Assembly: GCA_002292855.1 (NCBI GenBank)
Contig: DBBY01000055.1
Span: 1,051 to 22,044 of the forward strand
DNA: 20,994 nucleotides
Reading direction: 5' to 3'
Origin: Flavobacteriales bacterium UBA972
GTDB taxonomy: Bacteria > Bacteroidota > Bacteroidia > Flavobacteriales > Schleiferiaceae
Under the pieces are notes generated by a model. It searched no databases. It was not told where the DNA came from and saw nothing but the letters and a program-made list of their open reading frames with translations. A program made the position numbers and the translations under genes. Positions 8,601 through 14,668 of the stretch are shown here, in pieces (the first letter of the stretch is position 1; the number at the start of each line of letters is the position of its first letter).

Positions 8601-9888
8601 CTGGACCCCAGTCCGACCAGCCAAAGAGCTGCACCACCACAGTGCTTCCCACCATGGAGGCGGGGAAGTAAGCTACCGTATGCGAAAACACCGAAGCGGG
8701 CGAGAAAATTGAGGCACCCGGGGTATTAAAGTTGCTTCCTTTGAGCGTGAAAATGTTGGTCCAAGTGGTTCCGTTCACGTCTCGAACTCGGAGCGTCAAA
8801 CTATCATCGGGGTAAAAGCTTGACGACTGGTGCGACCAGTCCACTACTGCGCGCGCGGGAACAGTAAGTGCGATAGGCGCAGACTGCAGAATGTAGGAAT
8901 CGTCGTTATTCGAGAAAAAGTCCGCCCGAGCATAGGTTACCCCGCCCGTGCTGTAGCCCTGCCAGGGGACGGTGCCGGTATTGTGGGACCAGCAGTTCGG
9001 CGGGAAGGTCGCGAAGGTCTCGGTCGTTGGCAGCGTTAGGGTTGCGCACGAAGTACAGAAGGCAATTGGCCCGGCCCAGCCCGAAGTGCCACTGCCTGTT
9101 GATGCACAGTTTCGACGAACATAAACGTCATAACAGGTATTCGCCGTTAAACCCGTAATCTGCTTGCTCAGCGAGGTGCTCGTTACGGTGGTTCCAGATC
9201 CTACGGTGAATCCCGGCGCTCCATACTGAATGTCAAATGCTGTACCAGCAGAGAGGTAGTTTAGGGTAGCCTGGGTCGCAGAAATACCGGTCACACTTAG
9301 GGTCCCTGGAATCGGGCAGGCCGGCGGAGTATTGGTTACCCGTACCGTGTAGTCGTGAACCGAGCCCCACAGGTAGGAGGCGCAGGGAGTCGCAGTCGAT
9401 GCAGCCCCGCCTTCATAGAGCATCACGCGCAAGCGAGTCCGCCCCAAGGGGGCATTTAAGGGAACCGTGAAGGCAAAGGCAGCATTAAATGCGGTCGCAG
9501 ACTGGGGTGCGGTCAACGAAGACCCCCAGGTGCCTAGTTCTTCGCCGGCGTCGGTAAAATCGCCGTCAGCGTTGTAGTCCATCCACACGCGGCCAAAAGA
9601 AGAATAATTGCCCCCACAGGTTCCCATCAGGGCCTCAAGGGTGTAGGATGTGCCACGGCTAACGTCGGCAGAATCAATCAGCGTAAAATCGCGAACTCCC
9701 AAAACGGCTGGGCAGGTCGTGGGATTGCTGATTCCGTAGTTGTCTCCCTGCAAAAAAACATTGCGGATCTCGGTATCGGCCAAAGAAGTTGGGCCGCCGG
9801 TCATGCAGTAGCTTTGGGCCCCGGCGCTCAAGGATGCGCTCAGTAATAGGATGCCAAAAAGGGATTTTAAAAGTGTAGGTTTGTGCAT
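5644..9888 (-). CDS. Giant modular cell-surface/secreted protein with T9SS type A sorting domain
   Basis: A 1414-residue protein exported by Sec and then by the type IX secretion system. The signal peptide is 1-24 (cut after AGA, before Gln25). Residues about 26-185 form a GEVED domain (GRVWMDYNADGDF at 99-111, ending SVHDYTVRV). Five FnIII modules follow at about 191-280, 443-532, 689-783, 944-1043 and 1155-1246. Each carries a variant of a WGPxGFxxGTG loop. Between the first four lie beta-sandwich (MAM/jelly-roll-like) modules at about 284-440, 534-688 and 787-943; the first and third share a WSHQ-xxx-YPxD motif. A KDSWGDGWNGG domain lies at about 1047-1150 and a PKD-like segment at about 1250-1325. 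The C-terminus (1334-1414) is a type A sorting domain with RIFPNPTSG and GIYLLEV. It is likely an adhesin or matrix protein; no catalytic domain was recognised. The gene stands alone on its strand. Confidence 0.93.
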   Translation of the reverse strand: MHKPTLLKSLFGILLLSASLSAGAQSYCMTGGPTSLADTEIRNVFLQGDNYGISNPTTCPAVLGVRDFTLIDSADVSRGTSYTLEALMGTCGGNYSSFGRVWMDYNADGDFTDAGEELGTWGSSLTAPQSATAFNAAFAFTVPLNAPLGRTRLRVMLYEGGAASTATPCASYLWGSVHDYTVRVTNTPPACPIPGTLSVTGISATQATLNYLSAGTAFDIQYGAPGFTVGSGTTVTSTSLSKQITGLTANTCYDVYVRRNCASTGSGTSGWAGPIAFCTSCATLTLPTTETFATFPPNCWSHNTGTVPWQGYSTGGVTYARADFFSNNDDSYILQSAPIALTVPARAVVDWSHQSSSFYPDDSLTLRVRDVNGTTWTNIFTLKGSNFNTPGASIFSPASVFSHTVAYFPASMVGSTVVVQLFGWSDWGPDLFVDFITVEAQPACPEPLQLGTPSVTDVSANLSWQSGASSFAVQWGPAGFNIGTGSSDTVSTTSLVALGLTPQTDYDFYVMALCGTAGNSIWSGPYTFSTLCAGFTLTNGYSQNFDNLVVNDLPDCWFVNNGATLEVSTGTNAAYSAPNFAEFSSGSTVGAGIISPMFSDLANGTGQIRFRAKKAFTWSTTSLVVGVLSTPSNPGSFVPVATIVLTDNWDEYTVPFPVVPAGFKHVSFRTTTTFNTAYLDNVVYETQPACLPATSGSASAAATSATISWTHGGVNTPGATIAWGPSGFNPGTGAVASVANTLGTTYTITGLTPNTVYTAWIADSCGATTRAPWHGPINFTTSCLGVAMPYTDNFDLSPLQCWTSAGTKTMMQYAMPTGQAMRGNFWSWTDGNYATISSRPVTISAAAQATFEWSHQYMSAYPNDRLYLLGKTVTAAAWDTLVKLSGPSFNTSGSGFTSPGTFVDTTVYLPTTWVGAQAIFRFVAHSGFGPDVFFDNLVVEVIPTCPEPIGAVVPGTLSTTSVGMAWSAVSGTPAGSNVKWGPVGFWTGTGTGANGTTAWNVSSPYTITGLSAGTTYDMYIRDSCSANDKSSWAGPYTVTTALCPPANQCTSTMYMKDSWGDGWNGGLITAQQKISGSWVSVKDFTFATGFASTQTVQFCAGDSVRIVVTNAGSYPGEMGFDLVGPFGDTLSTMPFNSTLISGSTWNSFVAQCSPCAVPVGVNAAGSTTCTSTTVTWTPASSAVSSNVEYGLAGFTPGSGTLVSAIAGGSTVLTGLLPNTAYHVYVQSLCSSGTSPWSSPASVTTASAPLPTVSASYTVLSLNPVTIQFNATVANATGVSWVFSNGGIATGASTVQTFGTNGPASAVATATNDCGSANTTLNFSVGLSDQFVSSMRIFPNPTSGLVRVEFPMPSAGTAEVRVLSLTGAQLSWTKGQFNAGTSTLDLDLRALASGIYLLEVQTEEAIGVQRVVIER

Positions 9889-9944
9889 GATGCGAGGCTT
9901 AATAAAAATAATTTATACCGCAAATGTCGCTCTTTAATTGCACA
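9889..9944. promoter_or_regulatory. Short divergent intergenic region, T9SS gene / lipoprotein
   Basis: This 56-bp AT-rich stretch must hold control signals for both divergent genes. On the minus strand GACATTTG (9928 to 9921) matches TAnnTTTG except at its first base and could be the -7 box of the T9SS gene, leaving a leader of about 30 nt. The nearest upstream TTG is too close (14 nt) to be a good -33 element. I see no convincing plus-strand promoter. Confidence 0.35.
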
Positions 9945-11093
9945 ATGCGAACGCTCGTTAACTCATTGCCTCTCAGCCTTGCCGCAATGGCACTTGCAGC
10001 AGGCTGTGCTTTGCCCGCACCACCCGACGGAGGACCCCGCGATTCCGAAGGGCCGAAGGTGGTGGAATCCAACCTGGCCTTGGGCGCGACCTCTTCAAAC
10101 CCGGCATTCTTGTCATGGACCTTTGACGAGTACGTGGTGCTGAACAATCCGAGTGCAAGCATACGCTGCTCTCCTCCCTTGCCGGGTCAGCCGAGCTATA
10201 GCCTTCAGGGTAAAACGCTTAAAATTAAATGGGAAGGCGCCCTTCTGCCCGACCGCACCTACCTGATTCAGTTCGGGAACGGAGTGCGCGACCTGCACGA
10301 GAACAACCCCATGAGTGAGCCCTACTGGGTCTTTGCTACGGGGGCGAAGATTGATTCCGGCCAAATCCGAGGCGTGCTGCTCAACCCCTTAACCGGCAAG
10401 CCTTGGGACAACCAAGCCGTGGTGCTGCATGCGGCAGACGCTCCTGATTCCGCAGTTTTTACGCCCCCGGTGTACGGCTCGCGCAGCGGCAAGGACGGTA
10501 GCTTCACCCTGCCCTACCTGGCCGACGGCCGCTACCAAATCTTCGCGTTCAGTGACCCCGACGGCAATCTTCAGCTCGGAACCGGCGAGAAATCGCCGGT
10601 AGCTTGGTTCCCTCAGCCCGCGGCAGCCGGAGACAGCCTTGTACTGTGGCTTGCGGACCCCGCAGCCAAGCAGGACAGTGTAGCTCTACTTAGGCAGCTT
10701 CCCGCGGACTCGTCTGGGGTATTCAAGCTGACGGTATCCCCAGCCTCAGAGGGACCCTGGGTGCACCAACTGCGGCGCGACGGGATCGTGGTATGGCAGG
10801 GTTCCGGAGCGAATTCATGGACGCTCGAAGGCCTTAAGCCTGGCAAGTACCAACTTCAGAGTTTCTTGGACGGGAACCAGAACGGTCGGCTTGACGCGCC
10901 CAACTGGTGGACCCGCACCGAATCAGAACTCCCCCTAGCCGACCCCGAAGCGATCGAGGTTAGTGTTGGCTGGACGGTAGAGCGCCAGTGGCTTCCGGGG
11001 GCATCCCGAGCACCGCAAACGGGTCCTGGTCCGCCAGAAAAGGGAAGCGCTTCCGCACCGCCGCAAGGTGAATCGAGTCCCAAACTGCGGTAA
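9945..11093 (+). CDS. Ig-like (Big_5) domain lipoprotein, Bacteroidota type
   Basis: A 382-residue predicted lipoprotein. The signal peptide ends Ala18-Ala19-Gly20-Cys21, and the mature protein begins CALPAPPDGGPRDSEGP, the Cys-...-GGP-...-D-PP type start of a widespread Bacteroidota family. A Big_5-like Ig domain spans about 36-133 with FDEYVVL at 60-66 and the LLPDRTYLIQFGNGVRD block at 100-116. Further beta-rich segments follow (about 138-350), including FSDPDGNLQLG and FLDGNQNGRLD, which resemble calcium-like turn motifs. I prefer the ATG at 9945 to the ATG at 9924 because it gives a compact signal peptide. Family similarity fades near Trp349. The last 33 residues are Pro/Gly/Ser-rich and lie antisense to the end of the nitrilase gene. 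Function unknown. Confidence 0.85.
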   Translation: MRTLVNSLPLSLAAMALAAGCALPAPPDGGPRDSEGPKVVESNLALGATSSNPAFLSWTFDEYVVLNNPSASIRCSPPLPGQPSYSLQGKTLKIKWEGALLPDRTYLIQFGNGVRDLHENNPMSEPYWVFATGAKIDSGQIRGVLLNPLTGKPWDNQAVVLHAADAPDSAVFTPPVYGSRSGKDGSFTLPYLADGRYQIFAFSDPDGNLQLGTGEKSPVAWFPQPAAAGDSLVLWLADPAAKQDSVALLRQLPADSSGVFKLTVSPASEGPWVHQLRRDGIVVWQGSGANSWTLEGLKPGKYQLQSFLDGNQNGRLDAPNWWTRTESELPLADPEAIEVSVGWTVERQWLPGASRAPQTGPGPPEKGSASAPPQGESSPKLR

Positions 11094-11811
11094 TTAACGC
11101 GGGTTCGTGCAGGGGGGCGGAGGCCAAAAGGTCGCCCCATGGTCCGATAATTCGGCTTGCACCGCTGTGGTCTACTCCAAATCCGTCTACACCGATTCGG
11201 TTGACTCCGGCGACGTAGCATTGGTTTTCCATAGCGCGGGCGGCAAGCAGCGTAGTCCAAGCGGTTTCACGGGCTTCAGGCCAATTGGCCAAAACAAGCA
11301 GGCCGTCGTAGGCCGGACTCCCATCGGAATCCAGGGTGTTACGAAGCCAAACCGGGAAGCGCAAGTCAAAGCAAACGGCCAGGCGCAATCGCCATCCGCG
11401 CCAGGTAACCACCACGGCGTCTTCGCCACGGCTAAAGTCCTGGTGCTCGCCCGCTACCGCAAAAAGGTGGCGCTTGTCTGCGGTGCTGGTGCGTCCGTCG
11501 GGCTCCACCCAAAAAAAGCGGTTGGCCACTTTGCCCGACTGGTGCGGAGCAAAGACCGAGGCCCCCACGGCGCAGTCAAGTTCCGCGGCAAGAGCCGCCA
11601 AAAACTCCACGGCCTCAGCGCTCTTGGTTGCAACCTCTCGGGCGTTTTGCGTGGCAAATCCCGTGGCAAATGCCTCGGGCAAAAGCAGGACGTCTACCTC
11701 GCCGCGCTGGGGCAAAAGGGCGCGAATTAGGGCAAAATTGGCTTGGGGGTCGCACCAGGCAATGCCGTACTGCAGCAGGGCGATTCTCAGGGGTTGGGCG
11801 CTACTGGGCAT
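10960..11811 (-). CDS. Nitrilase-superfamily amidohydrolase, probable omega-amidase (Nit2-like)
   Basis: Carbon-nitrogen hydrolase, 283 residues, cytoplasmic. The catalytic triad is visible: Glu46 in LPEAFATGF, Lys113 in ADKRHLF, Cys147 in VCFDLRFPVW. The DLRFPVWLRN context and length point to the omega-amidase branch, which deaminates alpha-ketoglutaramate and related omega-amides; substrate choice is inference. The family core appears to end with KRFPFLADQDPFAV at Val267. Sixteen extra residues (268-283) follow and lie antisense to the end of the lipoprotein gene. The ATG at 11809-11811 overlaps the last 11 nt of the SCO gene, so the two are probably co-transcribed and translationally coupled, although no metabolic link is obvious. 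Confidence 0.9.
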   Translation of the reverse strand: MPSSAQPLRIALLQYGIAWCDPQANFALIRALLPQRGEVDVLLLPEAFATGFATQNAREVATKSAEAVEFLAALAAELDCAVGASVFAPHQSGKVANRFFWVEPDGRTSTADKRHLFAVAGEHQDFSRGEDAVVVTWRGWRLRLAVCFDLRFPVWLRNTLDSDGSPAYDGLLVLANWPEARETAWTTLLAARAMENQCYVAGVNRIGVDGFGVDHSGASRIIGPWGDLLASAPLHEPALITAVWDSIHLAAVRKRFPFLADQDPFAVLGMPPEATGALPSSQH

Positions 11812-12493
11812 CGGGCAAAAGTAGGGGAATGTCTTTGATCAGCTGGTCCACGGCCTTGGGGTCGGTGCCGTCGTAGTAGCCGCGCAGGCGGCCCTTGGCG
11901 TCAATCAAGACGAGGTTCTCGGTGTGAATAAAGGAGTGCTCGTCCCAGCCTTGACCCTCCTCAAGAACCGCAAAATAACTGGTGCGCGCAAGGCGATTCA
12001 GCTCGGCCGCATCGCCGGTCAGCAGCCACCATTGCTGGGGGTCGCAACCGTTTAGGGATGCGTAGTCCGCCAAAATGGGAACGCTGTCGTAGTCGGGCAT
12101 GGCCGTATGCGACAAAATTCGAAGCCGCCCGTCTGCCGCAAAGGCGTCCTGAACGCGGCGCAAGGAGGCAGCCATGTCGACGCAAATACTCGGGCAGGTG
12201 GTGAAAAAATAGCTCACTACGCGGACTTTCCCCTCGACGTCGGCAGCGCTGCGGCGCGTTCCGCTTTGGTCCAGGAGTTCAAAGTCCGCCACGACGTGGT
12301 TCATGCCCACGGACTCCATGCTGTCGGCCACAATGGCAGGATTCAGGTCAGAGGGATTGAGTATTGGGAGTTGCCGTTCTGGGCTCATTATTCGAAACGC
12401 CACCGCCACGCCCACGGCAAAAATGCTGAGTAAAATAAGTACTTTGGCTAGCTCTGGCTTGGTAAGCCCGAGGACCTTTTTTGGCTCAATCAT
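11801..12493 (-). CDS. SCO1/SenC-family copper chaperone
   Basis: Thioredoxin-fold, membrane-anchored protein that delivers copper to, or reduces, the CuA site of cytochrome c oxidase subunit II. It has 230 residues, with an N-terminal transmembrane anchor at about 17-35 and a periplasmic domain from about 65. Copper ligands are Cys100 and Cys104 in TTCPSICVDM and His190 in FIHTEN. A DxxS-type element follows the second thioredoxin strand. I chose the ATG at 12493; the longer open frame runs across the divergent gene's start and adds residues with no family match. It lies 33 bp from the divergent MbnP/MbnH operon, which fits a shared copper theme, and it overlaps the downstream nitrilase gene by 11 nt. 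Confidence 0.92.
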   Translation of the reverse strand: MIEPKKVLGLTKPELAKVLILLSIFAVGVAVAFRIMSPERQLPILNPSDLNPAIVADSMESVGMNHVVADFELLDQSGTRRSAADVEGKVRVVSYFFTTCPSICVDMAASLRRVQDAFAADGRLRILSHTAMPDYDSVPILADYASLNGCDPQQWWLLTGDAAELNRLARTSYFAVLEEGQGWDEHSFIHTENLVLIDAKGRLRGYYDGTDPKAVDQLIKDIPLLLPDAQ

Positions 12494-12526
12494 TGCTGCA
12501 AAGTTCGTGAACCTTAACTTTAAGCC
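12494..12526. promoter_or_regulatory. Divergent SCO / mbnP-like control region
   Basis: Only 33 bp separate the two start codons. Two near-matches to the Bacteroidota -7 box (TAnnTTTG) are present. GAACTTTG on the minus strand (12506 to 12499) faces the SCO gene. TAACTTTA on the plus strand (12515-12522) faces the mbnP-like gene. Each differs from consensus at one base, and each would leave almost no 5' leader. No clear copper-regulator operator was recognised. Confidence 0.35.
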
Positions 12527-13279
12527 ATGGTAAAAAATCTCGTAATCGCAGGAATGCTCCTTTTGGCGGCCTGCACTCCCGAAGGCAACGAGGTTATGCT
12601 CGAAGTATCCGTTCAGCCCAAATGGAACGGGCAGGATTTGACCTACCAAAACCTTGGCTTGGTTCACCCCCAGACGGGCGACACCTTTCGCTTTGACCGC
12701 AGCGACATGCTGCTCTCTGACATTGCGCTAATTAAGGAAGACGGCAGCCTTTTGCCCCTTGTCACGCAGGACGGAGAGCCTCTTTTTGCTTTTTTTGCCA
12801 AGGGCAAGCCCTGGACGTTTGACGCACCAGACAACATTCCCAAGGGTCACTACCGGGGAATCAGCTTTATGGTTGGCCTGGACTCTGCCATTAATTATGG
12901 AGATCCTTCAGTTTGGAAGGTGGGGCATCCCCTCAACCCAACGGTAAACAGCCTTCATTGGGGCTGGCAAGGGGGCTATGTCTTCATGGCGCTCGAGGGC
13001 TTTTACAAGGAATTGGGCGAGTCAAAGCCCTTTTTGTACCACATTGCCACTCTCGAAAACCGCATGCCGGTCGTCGTTGAGGGAGACCTTCACCTAACCG
13101 GGTCCCGCAAGCTGATTCTAAACTGGAATGCCGACCGGCTCTTTTATGGCGCGCACGGAATCCGTCCTGAAGAAGACGGTTCGTTCTCGCACAGCACCTT
13201 TGACGGCGGCGTTGCCAACCGAATTTCTCAAAACGCCCGCCTTTCGTTTGAATGGGTTGCGCTAGAAAACCGAAAATGA
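12527..13279 (+). CDS. MbnP-family (copper-binding) lipoprotein
   Basis: Lipoprotein of 250 residues, lipobox Leu13-Ala14-Ala15-Cys16, so probably attached to the outer membrane. The rest matches the MbnP family: an LSDIAL block (63-68), PKGHYRGISFMVGLD (105-119), the hallmark LHWGWQGGYVFMALEG (143-158), and a late LNWNADRLF strand (198-206). In Methylosinus, MbnP binds copper after its partner di-heme enzyme MbnH converts a tryptophan to kynurenine. This protein has seven tryptophans (33, 96, 130, 145, 147, 200, 243) and many histidines, including His144, so such a site is possible; which Trp would be modified cannot be told here. It is the first gene of the rightward operon and its stop overlaps the MbnH-like start (ATGA). 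No methanobactin precursor gene was seen nearby. Confidence 0.85.
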   Translation: MVKNLVIAGMLLLAACTPEGNEVMLEVSVQPKWNGQDLTYQNLGLVHPQTGDTFRFDRSDMLLSDIALIKEDGSLLPLVTQDGEPLFAFFAKGKPWTFDAPDNIPKGHYRGISFMVGLDSAINYGDPSVWKVGHPLNPTVNSLHWGWQGGYVFMALEGFYKELGESKPFLYHIATLENRMPVVVEGDLHLTGSRKLILNWNADRLFYGAHGIRPEEDGSFSHSTFDGGVANRISQNARLSFEWVALENRK

Positions 13280-14334
13280 GGCTTTTTGTCGTTGTCGCGT
13301 TAGCGGTCGCTGCAGCATCCTGCGCAGACGAGGTTCCAAGCACCACTCCTTTTGCGCTGGTGGTTCCACAGGGATTCTCCCCTCCGCCCTTGCCCGCAGA
13401 CAATCCGCTGACGGTCGAGGGCGTACTCTTGGGTCGCCGCCTTTTTTATGACCCCATTTTGTCGCGCGACTCCACCCAAAGCTGCGGCAGCTGCCATAAT
13501 ACAGGCTTTTCAATGACCGACAACGGGCAGCGCTTCTCGGTGGGAATCACCAACGCCGTCGGCGACCGAAACAGCATGCCCCTGCACAATTTAGCCTATC
13601 ATTCGGCCTTTTTTTGGGACGGCCGCAGCCCCACTTTGCGCGAGCTTACCTTGGTTCCGATTCAGGATCCGCGCGAAATGGACAACACCATTCAGGCGGT
13701 TTTGACCTCGCTCAATGCCAGCCCAACCTACCGCGATCTTTTTTGGAAGGCCTTTGGGGTTAAAACCGTTAGCTCCGAAGAATTGGGCCTCGCCGTAGAG
13801 CAATTTATGCTGACCATCATGAGCGGAAACAGCAAATTTGACCGCCATCTGCGCGGAATAGAGAGCCTCAACGCCCAAGAACTCGAAGGGCTTCGCCTTT
13901 TTAATGGAGAAGCAAACCCCAATGCTCCCATGCGAGGAGCAGACTGCTTTCACTGCCATGGCGGAGCCTTATTTACCAACAATAAGTTCACGAACAACGG
14001 GCTCGATGCCACCACTACTGACCCCGGCTTGGGCGCCGTGACGGGAAACCCAAACGACCTGGGTAAATTTAAAACGCCATCCCTTCGAAACATTGCCTAC
14101 ACTGCACCTTACATGCACGACGGTCGTTTTCAAACACTTATGCAGGTAATCAACTTTTACAACAACGGAACCCACGCAAACTCTCCCAACATCGACCCGT
14201 CGATGGGCGACATTACGCGACCAGGAGGTTTGGGCTTAAACCTCCAAGATCGCATGGCTTTAGTTGCCTTCTTGAACACTTTGAGCGACCCTTCCATAGA
14301 AACCGATACCCTCTTTCAAAATCCCTTTAACTAA
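13276..14334 (+). CDS. Di-heme MbnH / cytochrome c peroxidase (MauG)-family lipoprotein
   Basis: A 352-residue periplasm-facing lipoprotein (Ala14-Ser15-Cys16 at the lipobox) with two c-type heme sites, Cys70-Gly-Ser-Cys73-His74 and Cys224-Phe-His-Cys227-His228. Other family landmarks are LGRRLFYDP (52-60), FFWDGR (112-117), KFKTPSLRNI (264-273) and YMHDGR (279-284). The family contains bacterial cytochrome c peroxidases, MauG and MbnH. Pairing with an MbnP-like gene favours MbnH, a tryptophan-oxidising enzyme acting on its neighbour. I start at the ATG at 13276, inside the ATGA overlap with the upstream stop, because it gives a proper lipoprotein signal. The frame's earlier ATG at 13252 puts charged residues in front of it. 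It is followed after 1 nt by the HMA gene. Homology to the superfamily is certain; the MbnH-like role is inferred. Confidence 0.9.
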   Translation: MRLFVVVALAVAAASCADEVPSTTPFALVVPQGFSPPPLPADNPLTVEGVLLGRRLFYDPILSRDSTQSCGSCHNTGFSMTDNGQRFSVGITNAVGDRNSMPLHNLAYHSAFFWDGRSPTLRELTLVPIQDPREMDNTIQAVLTSLNASPTYRDLFWKAFGVKTVSSEELGLAVEQFMLTIMSGNSKFDRHLRGIESLNAQELEGLRLFNGEANPNAPMRGADCFHCHGGALFTNNKFTNNGLDATTTDPGLGAVTGNPNDLGKFKTPSLRNIAYTAPYMHDGRFQTLMQVINFYNNGTHANSPNIDPSMGDITRPGGLGLNLQDRMALVAFLNTLSDPSIETDTLFQNPFN

Positions 14335-14335
14335 A

Positions 14336-14668
14336 ATGAAAAAGCTTTTTATTAGTCTCATGTTGCTGGTTTCTGGTTCTGCTTTGGCACAGACATCCGA
14401 GGTGACGTTTTGGGTTAACGGCGTGTGCGGAATGTGCGAGAAGCGCATTGAGTCCGCCTTGATTAACAGCCCCGGGGTAAAGTTTGCCGACTGGGACATA
14501 GAAACACTCCAAGTAAAGGTGGTCTATAATTCCAAAAAACTCAGCGAGCAAAAACTTCATGAAATAGTTGCCGGAGTGGGCCACGATACCCAAAAAGTCC
14601 GCGCCAAAGACGAGGACTACGCCAAAGTAAACGGCTGCTGCAAGTACCGAACCCTTGACAAGCATTGA
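14336..14668 (+). CDS. Secreted heavy-metal-associated (HMA) domain protein
   Basis: A 110-residue protein with a cleavable signal peptide (cut after Ala18, SALA|Q) and one ferredoxin-like HMA domain. The metal site is Cys31-Gly-Met-Cys34 in VNGVCGMCEKRIE. The Met sits between the cysteines rather than before them as in the classic GMTCxxC. A vicinal cysteine pair, Cys101-Cys102 in NGCCKYR, sits near the C-terminus and could be a second metal ligand set. It is likely a periplasmic metal carrier, by context for copper, though HMA domains also bind other soft metals. It starts 1 nt after the di-heme enzyme gene, and its TGA overlaps by one base the ATG of the TonB-dependent receptor. Confidence 0.88.
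   Translation: MKKLFISLMLLVSGSALAQTSEVTFWVNGVCGMCEKRIESALINSPGVKFADWDIETLQVKVVYNSKKLSEQKLHEIVAGVGHDTQKVRAKDEDYAKVNGCCKYRTLDKH

Noticed and set aside
11107..11730. 207-codon open frame on the plus strand opposite the nitrilase gene
   Set aside because: The nitrilase triad and family blocks are all on the minus strand. The plus-strand product is a low-content shadow.
13276..14334. Plain cytochrome c peroxidase for hydrogen peroxide removal
   Set aside because: It cannot be excluded from the heme motifs alone, but the ATGA overlap with an MbnP-family gene makes an MbnH-like role the better reading.
14336..14668. MerP-like mercury-resistance protein
   Set aside because: The HMA motif lacks the MerP GMTCAAC context, no merT, merA or merR is present, and the neighbours are MbnP/MbnH-type copper genes.
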